Source: Desulfocicer vacuolatum DSM 3385
GTDB taxonomy: Bacteria; Desulfobacterota; Desulfobacteria; Desulfobacterales; Desulfobacteraceae
Direction: 5' to 3'
Assembly (NCBI RefSeq): GCF_900176365.1
Contig: NZ_FWXY01000004.1
Coordinates: 205,939 to 269,938, forward strand
DNA length: 64,000 bases
Below are positions 34,087-44,067 of the stretch, one piece after another. A model generated the notes under the pieces. It had not been told where the DNA came from and did no database searches. It saw nothing but the letters and a program-made list of their open reading frames with translations. How positions within the stretch are numbered: the first letter of the stretch is position 1; every line of letters begins with the position of its first letter. Position numbers and translations under genes: made by a program.

Positions 34087-35340
34087 ATGAATGGAAATTT
34101 GATTGTAAAAAATGCTGCGCAAGTGGTCACCTGCAGTGGTTTTAAGGCAAAACAGGGCCCGGAAATGTCCGATCTTTCCATCATTGACAATGGTGCTGTG
34201 ATTATTGAGGCGGGCAAAATTAAAGCTGTGGGGGACTCCTTTGACTTGTTAAAAGGATTTGATACCCGGGAATTTGAGGTGATTGATGCCACAAGAAAGG
34301 CGGTGCTACCCGGGTTTGTGGATTCCCACACCCATTTTGTCTTTGGGGGATATCGTCCCGATGAATTTGCCTGGCGCCTCCGGGGGGACAGCTATATGGA
34401 TATCATGAACCGGGGGGGAGGCATTGCCAATTCTGTACAGGCCACCAGAAACGCCTCCCCAGAGGAGCTCATGCAGGTGGGGCAAAAGCGCCTGGACTCC
34501 ATGCTCAGTTTCGGGGTGACCACGGTGGAGGGAAAAAGCGGATATGGCCTGGATCTGGGCACGGAAATAAAGCAGCTTAAAGTAATGAAAGAACTTGGAA
34601 AAATCCATCCCATGGATATTATACCCACTTTCTTAGGGGCCCATGCCACCCCCCCTGAATTCAAAGGACGAACAGATCAGTTCATTGATCTTGTCATGGA
34701 GATGCTCCCTGAAATTGAAAAACAGCAGTTGGCGGAATTTTGCGATATTTTTTGTGAAAAAAATGTTTTCTCAGTGGAACAATCCAGAAAACTGCTGTCA
34801 AGGGCCAAAGAGCTTGGCTTTAAGCTCAAGATCCATGCCGATGAGATTGTTCAGTTTGGCGGGGCAGAACTTGCCGCCGAGCTGGGGGCGGTTTCTGCGG
34901 ATCACCTTCTCCAGGCATCGGATCAGGGGATAAAGGATATGGCCGGGAGCGGTGTTGTGACAACCCTTTTGCCGGGAACCGCATTCAGTTTAAAGGAACC
35001 CTATGCCCGGGGACGATATATGATTGACAATGGATGTGCCGTGGCCCTGGCAACGGATTTAAATCCCGGCAGCTGTTTTTCTGAATCCATTCCCCTTATT
35101 GTTGCCCTTGCCACATTGTACATGCACCTGACCCCTGAGGAGGCCATCACGGCCCTTACCATTAACGGGGCTGCCGCTGTGGACCGTGCTGACAGAATTG
35201 GCAGTATTGATAAAGGAAAACAGGGCGATCTGGTTATTTTGGAATTTCCATCTTATCGCTTCATTCCCTATCATGTGGGTGTTAACACCGTTGAGACGGT
35301 TATCAAAAAAGGGGATGTGGTTTTTTCCAGGAATTTATAA
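34087..35340 (+). CDS. hutI: Imidazolonepropionase
   Basis: 417 residues, full length. This metal-dependent amidohydrolase opens imidazolone-5-propionate to N-formimino-L-glutamate, the third step of histidine breakdown. The metal-binding DSHTHFVFGG is near residue 79, with the later metal His in KIHADE, a His in SADHLLQAS and the catalytic Asp in LATDLNPGS. A strong GGGAGGAAA precedes ATG 34087. Histidine ammonia-lyase (hutH) and a formiminoglutamate-processing enzyme are not in this window. An R1 repeat begins about 40 bases after the stop. Confidence 0.95.
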   Translation: MNGNLIVKNAAQVVTCSGFKAKQGPEMSDLSIIDNGAVIIEAGKIKAVGDSFDLLKGFDTREFEVIDATRKAVLPGFVDSHTHFVFGGYRPDEFAWRLRGDSYMDIMNRGGGIANSVQATRNASPEELMQVGQKRLDSMLSFGVTTVEGKSGYGLDLGTEIKQLKVMKELGKIHPMDIIPTFLGAHATPPEFKGRTDQFIDLVMEMLPEIEKQQLAEFCDIFCEKNVFSVEQSRKLLSRAKELGFKLKIHADEIVQFGGAELAAELGAVSADHLLQASDQGIKDMAGSGVVTTLLPGTAFSLKEPYARGRYMIDNGCAVALATDLNPGSCFSESIPLIVALATLYMHLTPEEAITALTINGAAAVDRADRIGSIDKGKQGDLVILEFPSYRFIPYHVGVNTVETVIKKGDVVFSRNL

Positions 35341-35380
35341 GTTTTTTGGGCTCGGTTTTCTGATCTTAGCTTTTTCGTGC

Positions 35381-35705
35381 GTTGTTGTGGGCAGAGCCGG
35401 GTCAGAATACGGCCTGCCCGCGGCAATTTTATAAGAAAAGGCAGCCTCCAAGCCAAGCTAAGGCAGAGCCGCCCCCCGATGGGTAATAGGAACCGGACAA
35501 TTGAGCTGTCTACAGTTCCGGTCCGGGCCCATTGCCCATCGGGGGGCGGCGGTATAATACCATTTGGCTCCGCGTCTACGACCCTATATTTGTTGTGTCC
35601 GAAAAGACATGCCCGTTATATGAAATACTCCGCAACCCCGGGGAGTATTTCTAACTTTGTTGTGGGCGGAACCGAATCAGAATACGATCCGCCCGTGGCG
35701 GTTAT
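35381..35705 (+). repeat. R1 modular repeat, copy 5 (B remnant, A, B)
   Basis: The tail of a B (35381-35432) is followed by module A with the 83-nt hairpin core at 35468-35550 and its TTTGTTGTGTCCG arm near 35590, then a complete B (35617-35705). It fills the entire 365-base gap between the convergent hutI and BCCT genes. The B end GTGGCGGTTAT touches the TAA stop of the minus-strand BCCT gene. Confidence 0.9.
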
Positions 35706-37265
35706 TTAGAAATTGAGCTTTTCGGCCTCGGGAGCAATTCCCGGCACTGTTTTTTCCTTGAGCAATGCCATGACAAGGGCCACGATACAAAGAAACATGA
35801 TAATGATAAAAGGTACTGAGCCAATGATGGTGGCGGCTTTCAAACCGTTAAGACCACCTGAAAATGAAAATCCTATGGTGAGAACCCCTAAAAGCACTCC
35901 CCAGACAATGGTGAGCCGGTTGCCTGCCTTGGCATCGGAAGCATCCTGTCCTTTGGTGCAAAGCCGGGCCATGACATAGGTGGCGGAATCAGCAGATGTG
36001 ATCACAAAAGAGGTGGCCAGCAAAACCCCCACAATGGACATGGGTATGCTAAGGGGCATCTGTTTTAAGGTTTCATATAAAGAGAGCTCCAGGGCCACTT
36101 TACCGATGGCTGTGCCCTGGAACAGATCCAGGTATATGCCGGTACCGCCGATGACGGTGGAAAAAACAAATGAGAACACCGCCGGTGCAAATAATACCAT
36201 GAAAATAAATTCACGGATGGTACGACCGCGGGAAACCCTGGCAATGAACCCACCCACAAAGGGTGCCCAGGCGATCCAGAACGCCCAGTAAAATACAGTC
36301 CAGCCCCGGGTCCAGCCTTCATTTTCAAACAATACAGTGGAAAAGGAAAGTTTGGGCAGGTCCATTAAATAGGCACTGATCGTGGCTCCGAAATTTTTGA
36401 ACAAAAATGAGGTGGGGCCAAAAATCAGAAAAAAGACAAACAAAATGAGCATAAGAACGATGTTCAGGTTGGACAGAAACTTGATGCCCCGTCCAATGCC
36501 GGTTATGGCGGAAATAACAAAGCAGATGGTGATAAAGGTGATGACAACTGCAACTGCAGCCGGGGTATTGGCAAAACCGAACAGATAGGAGAGTCCACCG
36601 GTCATCTGCATGGCCCCGGTGCCAAGACCTGTCACCACCCCAAACAGAGTGGCCCAGACGGCAAAGGTATCCACTATTTTACCGAATAGACCGTTGCAGG
36701 CCTTTTCGCCGAAAATAGGGACCAGACAGCCGGAAACAAGGGAACCCCGATTTTTACGAAAGTTAAAATAGGCAAGGCAAAGGCCCACAACCGCATAAAT
36801 GGCCCAGGCATGGAAACCCCAGTGGAAAAAGTAAATTTCCTGGGCCAGCTTTGCGGCTTCTCTGGTACCGGCTTCTCCCATGGGAGGATTGGCCATGTGG
36901 CTCATGGGTTCAGCAATGGACCAGAATAACAGGCCGATGCCCATGCCTGCGGAAAACAGCATGGAAAACCAGCTTATGGTGGAAAATTCCGGTTTTTCGT
37001 CATCTTTGCCCAACTTGATTTTCCCCAGGGGGGACATTCCCAGGGCAATGCAGAACAAAAGAAAAGCAGTGACGCCTAAAAGATAGATGGACTGCATGTA
37101 GTGACAGATGCCACCCACCATGGCGTTGCTGACTTTGGCCAGCTGTTCCGGCATGAAAAGCCCCATGACTACAAAGGGTACGGTGAGGGCGATGGTGAGG
37201 TAAAAAACCATGGGATCCACTTCTTTACCGAACAGACGTTTCAGATAATTTTGATTTTCATCCAT
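35706..37265 (-). CDS. BCCT-family transporter (glycine betaine/carnitine/choline)
   Basis: 519 residues with 12 membrane segments. The BCCT signature GMGIGLLFWSIAEP is present, as is the amphipathic FFHWGFHAWAIYAVVGL. Substrates of the family are quaternary ammonium compounds, moved by sodium or proton symport or by antiport. It lies 175 bases downstream of an MttB-superfamily gene on the same strand, which suggests uptake of a betaine-type methyl donor for catabolism rather than osmoprotection. The long C-terminal osmosensing tail of BetP is missing, in line with that reading. The stop is at the edge of an R1 repeat. Confidence 0.93.
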   Translation of the reverse strand: MDENQNYLKRLFGKEVDPMVFYLTIALTVPFVVMGLFMPEQLAKVSNAMVGGICHYMQSIYLLGVTAFLLFCIALGMSPLGKIKLGKDDEKPEFSTISWFSMLFSAGMGIGLLFWSIAEPMSHMANPPMGEAGTREAAKLAQEIYFFHWGFHAWAIYAVVGLCLAYFNFRKNRGSLVSGCLVPIFGEKACNGLFGKIVDTFAVWATLFGVVTGLGTGAMQMTGGLSYLFGFANTPAAVAVVITFITICFVISAITGIGRGIKFLSNLNIVLMLILFVFFLIFGPTSFLFKNFGATISAYLMDLPKLSFSTVLFENEGWTRGWTVFYWAFWIAWAPFVGGFIARVSRGRTIREFIFMVLFAPAVFSFVFSTVIGGTGIYLDLFQGTAIGKVALELSLYETLKQMPLSIPMSIVGVLLATSFVITSADSATYVMARLCTKGQDASDAKAGNRLTIVWGVLLGVLTIGFSFSGGLNGLKAATIIGSVPFIIIMFLCIVALVMALLKEKTVPGIAPEAEKLNF

Positions 37266-37353
37266 TTTTGTTTCCTTTTAAAATTGATTGTGCGGGTTTA
37301 GAACCATTTCCTGACGGGAAAACAACAAAACCTGATTATTTTAAACCGAAAAA

Positions 37354-37380
37354 ATGTAAATATTTGGACAGTGCCCCATA
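37354..37380 (+). repeat. R3 short repeat, copy 3
   Basis: A 27-base copy (ATGTAAATATTTGGACAGTG then CCCCATA) differing from 20646-20672 at two positions. It lies in the 175-base gap between the MttB-like and BCCT genes. Confidence 0.65.
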
Positions 37381-37440
37381 ATCACGTAGAAACGGCTGGA
37401 TAATTTGTTGCACAACGGGGTTCCTATCACCCGCAACGGG

Positions 37441-38862
37441 TTAAGCGTTTATCTTCTTATTGACATAGGTCTTGAGGTCCTGTTCCATAGCTGGATCCAT
37501 GTCCGGTTTTTTCCAGGCATCAATGCGTTCTTTTACATGTGCGGTGGCCCGGGCAACCATATCACCGTTGTTTTTTGCCTCCCACTCTTCATAGGTGCAT
37601 TTACGTGTGATTTTGGACGGGAAAAATGCAGTGCGGCAGTGCATTGCGGTTTCAGGCTGCATCATAAAACTGCCTCCGGGGCCCACCCGCTCAATGAGAT
37701 CTGTGTTTATGACTTCATCGGTGATTTCCAGGGGAGTCACCGCCTTTTTGATCATGCCGCATACCTCTTCATCAATAATGAATTTTTCAAAGCTGACAGC
37801 TGCATAGGAGCCAAGAATACCACAGGCCTGGTGGATGAAATGGGTTCCGGACAGCACAGGTGTTGCCATGAGCAGGGCTGATTCAATGCCGGACTGGGCA
37901 TTAATGGAAAAGGAATCAGTGAGGTTACCGCCGTACCGACAGGGCAGACCGTAATGAGCCGCCATCTGGGTTGCAATGCCCATGAGCTGGAGTGATTCGG
38001 GCCCCCCCAGGCTGACACCGCCGGTACGCATGTCCGAGGCACATGAAGTTCCTCCGCAAACACAGGGGACACCTGGATTGATGAGTTGGGCCAGGACAAT
38101 TCCGGACAGACTTTCTGCCATTTCCAAAGCAGCTGTACCGGCAATATTGATGGGGCCTGTAATACCGGCCAGAACCATGGAGGAAATCAATAGAGCCTGG
38201 CCCTGTTGGGCAAATTCAATAAGTCCCTGGAGGGTATCGTCGGCATAGGAGAGCGGAGACAGCGGATTCACAGACACGATGGAAATCGGATGATCCAGTT
38301 CAGCTGCGGGTTTTCCAAAAACAATGGATGCCATTTCCGTGATCTCTCTGCCGTTTTCCCGGCAGCAGGGGTTGGAAACCAAAGGCATGTCCGTAAGGGT
38401 AAAGGCCGCTTCCAGCATTTTTGTGGCTGCATTTTTCGGGGTTAATTCCGCAGGAATGGCAATGGAACCGGCTGCAAAATCCAGATAAGGGGATGTCTGG
38501 AGCAGTTTACAAAAATTTTTCTGATCCGTCAGGGTCCCGGTGCGGCGGGTGCCGTCAGGATCAATCACAAATGGGGCAGCCCATGCAGGACCAAAGGCAA
38601 AATGCTCTCCACCTATTTTGATGTTTTTTCCCGGATTTCTGGCCTGGATGATAAATTCTGAGGGAACGCTTTTAAGGGCGTTGAAAATCTGGGATTCTTC
38701 AAAAAAAACCTTTTCCCCCTCTGTTTTAAAACCATGCTTTTTAAAGATCTCAATGGCTTTGGCCTCCTTGAATGCAACCCCCACCCGGTTGAGAATACGC
38801 ATGGCTGCATTGTGAATGATCTGAATCTGTTCGCCTGTTAACGGCTGTAGTCTATTTTGCAT
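37441..38862 (-). CDS. MttB-superfamily corrinoid methyltransferase, non-pyrrolysine type
   Basis: 473 residues from ATG 38862 with an AAGGGAG site; a longer frame from 38988 has no site. The sequence matches the trimethylamine methyltransferase fold throughout (FAFGPAWAAPFVIDPDGTRRTGT, GVPCVCGGTSCASDMRTGGVSLGGPES, GLPCRYGGNLTDS, SYAAVSFEKFIIDEEVCGM). There is no in-frame amber codon and the stop is TAA, so it is not the pyrrolysine TMA enzyme. Non-Pyl members such as MtgB demethylate glycine betaine onto a corrinoid protein. No corrinoid protein gene is adjacent. The neighbouring BCCT transporter supports a quaternary amine substrate; which one is inferred. Confidence 0.9.
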   Translation of the reverse strand: MQNRLQPLTGEQIQIIHNAAMRILNRVGVAFKEAKAIEIFKKHGFKTEGEKVFFEESQIFNALKSVPSEFIIQARNPGKNIKIGGEHFAFGPAWAAPFVIDPDGTRRTGTLTDQKNFCKLLQTSPYLDFAAGSIAIPAELTPKNAATKMLEAAFTLTDMPLVSNPCCRENGREITEMASIVFGKPAAELDHPISIVSVNPLSPLSYADDTLQGLIEFAQQGQALLISSMVLAGITGPINIAGTAALEMAESLSGIVLAQLINPGVPCVCGGTSCASDMRTGGVSLGGPESLQLMGIATQMAAHYGLPCRYGGNLTDSFSINAQSGIESALLMATPVLSGTHFIHQACGILGSYAAVSFEKFIIDEEVCGMIKKAVTPLEITDEVINTDLIERVGPGGSFMMQPETAMHCRTAFFPSKITRKCTYEEWEAKNNGDMVARATAHVKERIDAWKKPDMDPAMEQDLKTYVNKKINA

Positions 38863-39334
38863 GGGCTGCTCCCTTAAAATGATTTTTTTGATATTAAACA
38901 GCAGTGTCACATCAGACACCGCCTTGAAATTCTTTGTTTTCCCTGGATTTTTTACCCTGTGGGGAACAATGGATATTTTGTTTAGCAATAGGTGTGCCAG
39001 ATAAAATGTTTGTTTTAATATCTTTTTATTTTAAATGCTTATCTTTTTGTTGTAAAAGGATGACATGGGGTTGATGTGGAAGGAAAAATAATAAATTTCT
39101 TAAATCAGGGGCTGTATTTTAAGAAAATTATCATATTCTAATTCTGGATGTTTGGTGGGGATGGGGGCAGGCTGGCATCTTTGTTGTGTTTGTGAGCATC
39201 TGTATTATGTTCAGTTGGTTATCAAAAGTGATGACAACACAATCCAGATTCCTTTTATCAATTTTTAGTTTAAATATAGATTGTGGTATGATTATTGATT
39301 GTGAGAATGTTTCACAGGATTGTTTTTTGTACGA

Positions 39335-39471
39335 GAAGGCAGGCTTAAATCATAGACAGCAGAGCACCCGACGGCTGCCGGCCTGCGCAAATCATATTCT
39401 GATCCGGCCCTGCCCACAACGAAAAATGATACTCCAACAATTACAGGTCGTTGGATGGAGTGTCATATAAA
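39335..39471 (-). repeat. R1 repeat, copy 6 (degenerate module B and remnant)
   Basis: A degenerate copy with recognisable pieces: GAGAAGGCAG, CATATTCTGATCCGGCCCTG, CCCACAACGAAA, and a terminal GGAGTGTCATATAA. The AATACTCC/GGAGTATT arms are replaced by a related ACTCCAACAATTAC...GGTCGTTGGATGGAGT pair. It occupies part of the 638-base divergent gap 38863-39500. The rest of that gap is AT-rich and shows no gene. Confidence 0.65.
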
Positions 39472-39500
39472 AAAAATAATAACAATGATTTTCAAATTAA

Positions 39501-42026
39501 ATGAATAAATTTTTTAAAACAATATGCACTGGAATGCTCTTTTTATGGGCGGGATTATTCCTGTGCACCGGGTTGAACGCTGCAGTTCCAGATTTGACAC
39601 CGGAAGAAAACCTATGGCTGATCACCCACGATCGCAAGGTTCGTCTGGCCCATACCCCGGACTGGCCCCCCATGGATTTTCTGGGACAAGACGGTACCCC
39701 TTCGGGCATGGTGGCTGATTATATCCGTTTGATTGAAAAAAAGCTGAACTTCAGATTTAAAATCGTCCGGGTTAATTCCTGGGATCAAATGCTTGAAATG
39801 GCAAAAGATGGAACCATTGATGTCATCAGCGCCGGCCAGGAAACCCGTGGGCGCAGGGAGTTCATGAGCTGGTCCACGCCGTTTCTAAATCTCAAAACCA
39901 CTATTATTGTCAAAAAACAGCACAGGGGTGAACTCACCCTTGAAAAGATGAAGGGAATGAAAATAGGTGTTGTCCACCAGTATGCAGTGGGCGAGTTTAT
40001 CCGGGAATTTTATCCCCAGCTCACCATGATTGATGTGCCAAGTTCCGTAAAAGGCATTCGCATGGTATGCTTTGGAGAACTGGATGCCATGATCACTGAA
40101 TTGCCCAATGCCCTCCATATTATTGAAATGGAAAAAATTCCCAATCTTCACCTGGGAGGAGATACCGGCTTTAAACTTCACCATGGCATGGGCATCCGAA
40201 AGGACTGGCCCCTTTTTAGCACCATCATTGAAAAAGCCCTGGCCACGGTCACTGAAGAGGAACACAAGAACATATACAATAGGTGGATGCGGCTGGGTAC
40301 CCCGGTTTTTTATCAGACCCGGGCTTTCTGGTACACCATGCTGGGGGTGGCTGGAGTGGCCTTTTTTCTCATCGGCTCTGTCCTGATTTGGAATATGCAG
40401 TTAAAACGTCAGGTACACCAGCGCACCGAGGCCCTTCGGATCAACGAGGTGGGGCTTGAAGCCTTGCTGGCTCTGAATGAAAGACCCCATGGTTCCATAC
40501 GGGAGATCATTGAATTTGCATTTCAACAGATGTTGGAATTGACCCAAAGCCGCTTTGGATACCTTGCCCTGGAGGATCAAGACGGCATCACCTATGTTGT
40601 GGATCACAGCCTTCCTGATGCCGGTCGACAATTCAGGGTTTTGAATCACGGAGGTGGTTTCAGTGGCGAAACAAAAGGATTCTGGGGAGAAGCCGTTAAT
40701 CGTCGCAAGCCTATGATATCCAATGATTACCTTCGGTCAAACCCCCAATTAAAAGGGATACCTGCGGCCCACAAGAAGATTGTCCGCTATATGAACGTGC
40801 CTATTTTTAACCGGGGAGAAATAGTAGTGGTGGCCGGTATGGGGAACAAGGAAAGCGATTATACTTTGTCTGACCTTCGTCAGCTGAGCCTTCTGGCCCA
40901 TGGGATGTGGCGTATGATTCAGCGTAAAAAAGCTGAATACGCCATGCAGAAAAGTGAAAAAAGATTTCATGATCTGCTGGAATATTCTCCCAACGGCATC
41001 GCCATCGTTCAGAACAATAAAGTTGTGTATGAGAACACCATCCAGCGAGAATTGATGGGAGATCTCAATTTCCTGAATCCAGGTAGAACCCCCAGATTTC
41101 ACCAGGATGATCTGGCCGGAGTCCAGGCGTTTTTCCGGCAAATTACAAAGGATGAACTGAAGCAATCTGAAGTGGCATTTCGTTTTTACGGCAAAGCCGC
41201 TGATGAATCCCGGTATCCCCCCACCTGGGTTACCTGCATTGCCACCCCCATTGATTATAATGACCATGCAGCTTATCTGCTCATTTTCATTGATATGACC
41301 GAAGCCAAAAATCTGGAACATCTGCTCATTATTCAGGACAAGATGGCCTCACTGGGGCATGTGTCCGCCGGGATTGCTCATGAAATAAGAAATCCTTTGT
41401 CCGGTATCAACATTTATCTTGGCACCATTGAAAAATATTTCAGAAATCCGGATAAAGCAGATAAAATAGATGCCTCCATCCAGGCTGTAAGATCCGCTTC
41501 GGGCAAAATAGAATCTGTGATCAAGCGGGTGATGAATTTTGCCAAACCCACGGAACCCAGATTTGCCTTTATCCATATCAATGAACCGGTGCGGGAGGCA
41601 ATCAAATTGACGAATTTTTCTTTGAATAAAAAAGGGATAAACATCACCCAGAACCTCGATGATGAGCTTCCCCGCTGCCATGCAGAGCCCCATCTCATCG
41701 AAGAGGTGATGCTGAACCTTATCAACAATGCCGCCGATGCCCTTTCCCAGGTTCGCGATGGCGGTGAAATTACGATTTCAAGCCATTCCACCGGGGAGAG
41801 CATAGTGATTCAGGTGGCAGACAACGGGCCGGGCATTCCCCGGGATTTACGGGAAAAAATATTTGATCCTTTTTTTACCACAAAAGCACACAGCACCGGT
41901 ATTGGCTTGAGCCTGTGCCACCGCATCGTTACAGATCACAAGGGCAGGCTGGAGCTGAAGCACTCCAGTCGGGATGGCGCGGCATTTATCATTAAATTGC
42001 CGGTGTCCCCTTCCGGGGCCCGGTAG
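39501..42026 (+). CDS. SBP-GAF-PAS sensor histidine kinase
   Basis: 841 residues. A signal anchor at 5-28 is followed by a periplasmic type-3 solute-binding domain at about 40-265 ([24 protein letters not shown]) and a transmembrane helix at 277-297. The cytoplasmic part has a GAF at about 320-475, a PAS at 483-602, HisKA with His627 ([14 protein letters not shown]), and HATPase with [17 protein letters not shown] and [10 protein letters not shown]. It probably binds an amino-acid or amine-like ligand and signals to the NtrC-type regulator encoded 64 bases downstream. The target genes are unknown; the neighbouring transporters are candidates. Confidence 0.93.
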   Translation: MNKFFKTICTGMLFLWAGLFLCTGLNAAVPDLTPEENLWLITHDRKVRLAHTPDWPPMDFLGQDGTPSGMVADYIRLIEKKLNFRFKIVRVNSWDQMLEMAKDGTIDVISAGQETRGRREFMSWSTPFLNLKTTIIVKKQHRGELTLEKMKGMKIGVVHQYAVGEFIREFYPQLTMIDVPSSVKGIRMVCFGELDAMITELPNALHIIEMEKIPNLHLGGDTGFKLHHGMGIRKDWPLFSTIIEKALATVTEEEHKNIYNRWMRLGTPVFYQTRAFWYTMLGVAGVAFFLIGSVLIWNMQLKRQVHQRTEALRINEVGLEALLALNERPHGSIREIIEFAFQQMLELTQSRFGYLALEDQDGITYVVDHSLPDAGRQFRVLNHGGGFSGETKGFWGEAVNRRKPMISNDYLRSNPQLKGIPAAHKKIVRYMNVPIFNRGEIVVVAGMGNKESDYTLSDLRQLSLLAHGMWRMIQRKKAEYAMQKSEKRFHDLLEYSPNGIAIVQNNKVVYENTIQRELMGDLNFLNPGRTPRFHQDDLAGVQAFFRQITKDELKQSEVAFRFYGKAADESRYPPTWVTCIATPIDYNDHAAYLLIFIDMTEAKNLEHLLIIQDKMASLGHVSAGIAHEIRNPLSGINIYLGTIEKYFRNPDKADKIDASIQAVRSASGKIESVIKRVMNFAKPTEPRFAFIHINEPVREAIKLTNFSLNKKGINITQNLDDELPRCHAEPHLIEEVMLNLINNAADALSQVRDGGEITISSHSTGESIVIQVADNGPGIPRDLREKIFDPFFTTKAHSTGIGLSLCHRIVTDHKGRLELKHSSRDGAAFIIKLPVSPSGAR

Positions 42027-42090
42027 AGGGTTCACATTAAGGGGGGGACCTTTTTCATAACCGGTAGTACAAATTCCTTAAGGAAATATC

Positions 42091-43485
42091 ATGACTGATT
42101 ATACCCTGTTTATTGTGGATGATGAACAAACCATCCGGGAAGGCATTACTGCATACCTGGAAGAAGAATATACCCTTTATTCCTACATAACTGCCGAGGA
42201 TGCGTTGGATGATCTTGTCCGCCGTTCACCTGATCTGGTGCTGCTGGATATTGGGCTGCCGGGAATGAACGGTATTGAAGCTCTTGAGCGGTTCAGGGAA
42301 ATACGTTCTGATTTGCTGGTGATAATGATTACAGCCTATGAGGATGTCAACTCCGTCATACAGTGCATGAAAAAGGGTGCCTACGACTATATTGTCAAGC
42401 CCATTCAGATGGAAGGGCTGGATGTCACCATCAGAAATGCCCTGGAAACCATCCGTCTTAAAAAAGAAATTAAACAACTCCAGGAAAAACAGATTCGCAA
42501 AAATATGCCCTGTTTTATCGGTGAAAGCCAGGTCATCCACGACATCATGGATTACATTGAGCGGGTGGCCAAAAGCCCTGACACACCTGTGCTCATCCTG
42601 GGGGAAACCGGCACCGGCAAAGAATTGATCGCTTCCTCCATTCATCACAGAAGCCCCAATTTTCAAGGGCCTTTTATTACGGTTAACTGCGCCGCCATCC
42701 CCAGGGATCTCATTGAAAGCGAACTGTTCGGCTATGAAAAAGGGGCTTTCAGCGGTGCGGCGGCCAACGGTAAAAAAGGGCTTATTGAAATGGCAGACAA
42801 AGGCACTCTATTCTTGGATGAAGTGGGTGATCTCAATCTGGAGGCCCAGGCCAAGCTGCTTCGGTTCATGGAAAACGGTGAATTCTATAAAGTGGGTGGT
42901 ACGGAAAAACGCCATGTCACGGCCCGCATTGTATCGGCCACCAACAAAAATCTGGAAGAAATGATCGAAAATGAGAAATACCGTAGTGATCTTTACTACC
43001 GTATTTCGGTGATCAAAATTCAGGTTCCATCATTGAACGAACGGGGGGGAGACGTATTAATTTTTGCCCGGTACTTTCTCCAGATGTTTAATGTTAAATT
43101 TGGCCGTGACCTCACCGGTATCAACAAGACAGCCAGGGTGATGCTGGAACGCTTTCAATGGAAAGGCAATGTCCGGGAGCTGAAAAATATGATGGAACGT
43201 GGGGTTCTCATGGCCAACGGACCGGAACTCACTCCAGAGGATCTGGGGTTGAGGGATCGAGGCGTCCCCGGGGGGAAAGATGAACCATTGGCGTTGCTCC
43301 CCCTTTCCCCGGAGGGTGTGGATTTAAACGCCATGAGATCATACATGGATAAATTTTACTTTTCCCAGGCCATGGAACTTGCCCAGGGTAATGAGACAAA
43401 GGCAGCCAGACTGCTGAAACTCAAGCACCATGCGTTCAGGTATCAATACAAAAAAAATATTAATGATCAAGAGCACTTGGATTGA
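42091..43485 (+). CDS. NtrC-family sigma-54-dependent response regulator
   Basis: 464 residues. Receiver 1-120 with acidic DD10-11, phospho-acceptor Asp53 and Lys in IVKPIQ. The AAA+ domain has Walker A GETGTGKE, Walker B GTLFLDEVGDL, and the sigma-54 contact loop as GAFSGA rather than GAFTGA. Arg finger regions and WKGNVRELKNMMERG are present. The C-terminus (about 425-460) is a Fis-like helix-turn-helix, NETKAARLLKLKHHAFRYQYKK. Its partner is the upstream SBP-GAF-PAS kinase. Transcription is from the plus strand with a TAAGGAAATATC site. Confidence 0.93.
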   Translation: MTDYTLFIVDDEQTIREGITAYLEEEYTLYSYITAEDALDDLVRRSPDLVLLDIGLPGMNGIEALERFREIRSDLLVIMITAYEDVNSVIQCMKKGAYDYIVKPIQMEGLDVTIRNALETIRLKKEIKQLQEKQIRKNMPCFIGESQVIHDIMDYIERVAKSPDTPVLILGETGTGKELIASSIHHRSPNFQGPFITVNCAAIPRDLIESELFGYEKGAFSGAAANGKKGLIEMADKGTLFLDEVGDLNLEAQAKLLRFMENGEFYKVGGTEKRHVTARIVSATNKNLEEMIENEKYRSDLYYRISVIKIQVPSLNERGGDVLIFARYFLQMFNVKFGRDLTGINKTARVMLERFQWKGNVRELKNMMERGVLMANGPELTPEDLGLRDRGVPGGKDEPLALLPLSPEGVDLNAMRSYMDKFYFSQAMELAQGNETKAARLLKLKHHAFRYQYKKNINDQEHLD

Positions 43486-43877
43486 TAACCAAGGAGAAGT
43501 GCCCATGTTGTGACTAAATTCGGCAGGTGAATGCAATGATGGACGAGATACTTGAAACAATTAGAATTCTGTTGATTAACTTGTCATTTAATTGCTGGGG
43601 GCGATTATCTCCATATTATTACATGCTCCATTTTATCCTTGGGGTTTGATTCCAGGCTTGGGCATTTTAACAACGTACATACGATAGCAAATAAGTATTG
43701 AATAAGTCCACAACTATTCAGGTGTTTACATTTGATCTGTAATTCATTTGCCGGAAGCAGGGCACGAGATGGCAAATATCCAAGAAAGTTTGATGGCATG
43801 GCCATGTATCCATCATCAATATCCATTTAACTCGACCATTGATCTTAAGATATGATATGGTTCTTTTTAATTTTTTT

Positions 43878-44054
43878 TTATATGAAATACTCCGTGAATC
43901 AGGGGTGTATTTCAATCTTTGTTGTGGGTGGAACCGGATCAGAATACGGTCCGCCCGTGGCGGTTATATGAAATACTCCACAAATCAGAGGCGTATTTCA
44001 AGCTTCGTTGTGGGCAGAGCGAGATCAGTACAAGGTCTGCCTGTGGCAGTTATA
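43878..44054 (+). repeat. R1 repeat, copy 7 (two tandem B modules)
   Basis: Two B modules in tandem share one GGTTATATGAAATACTCC junction at about 43962-43980. Each has the GAAATAC...GTATTTC arms, TTGTTGTGGG and a CGGTCCGCCCGTGGCGG-type arm. The second copy has decayed (GAGATCAGTACAAGG). The copy ends at TTATAA, and the ribosome-binding site of the MFS gene follows at once. The rest of the 582-base gap (43486-43877) shows no convincing gene. Confidence 0.85.
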
Positions 44055-44067
44055 AAAGGAGATGATC

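Noticed and set aside
37441..38862. Pyrrolysine (amber) codon in the MttB homologue
   Set aside because: The frame runs through with no TAG and ends in TAA, so it is a non-Pyl family member.
43535..43654. Short frame (39 codons) after the NtrC-type gene
   Set aside because: Too short, no ribosome-binding site, no family. Likely chance.
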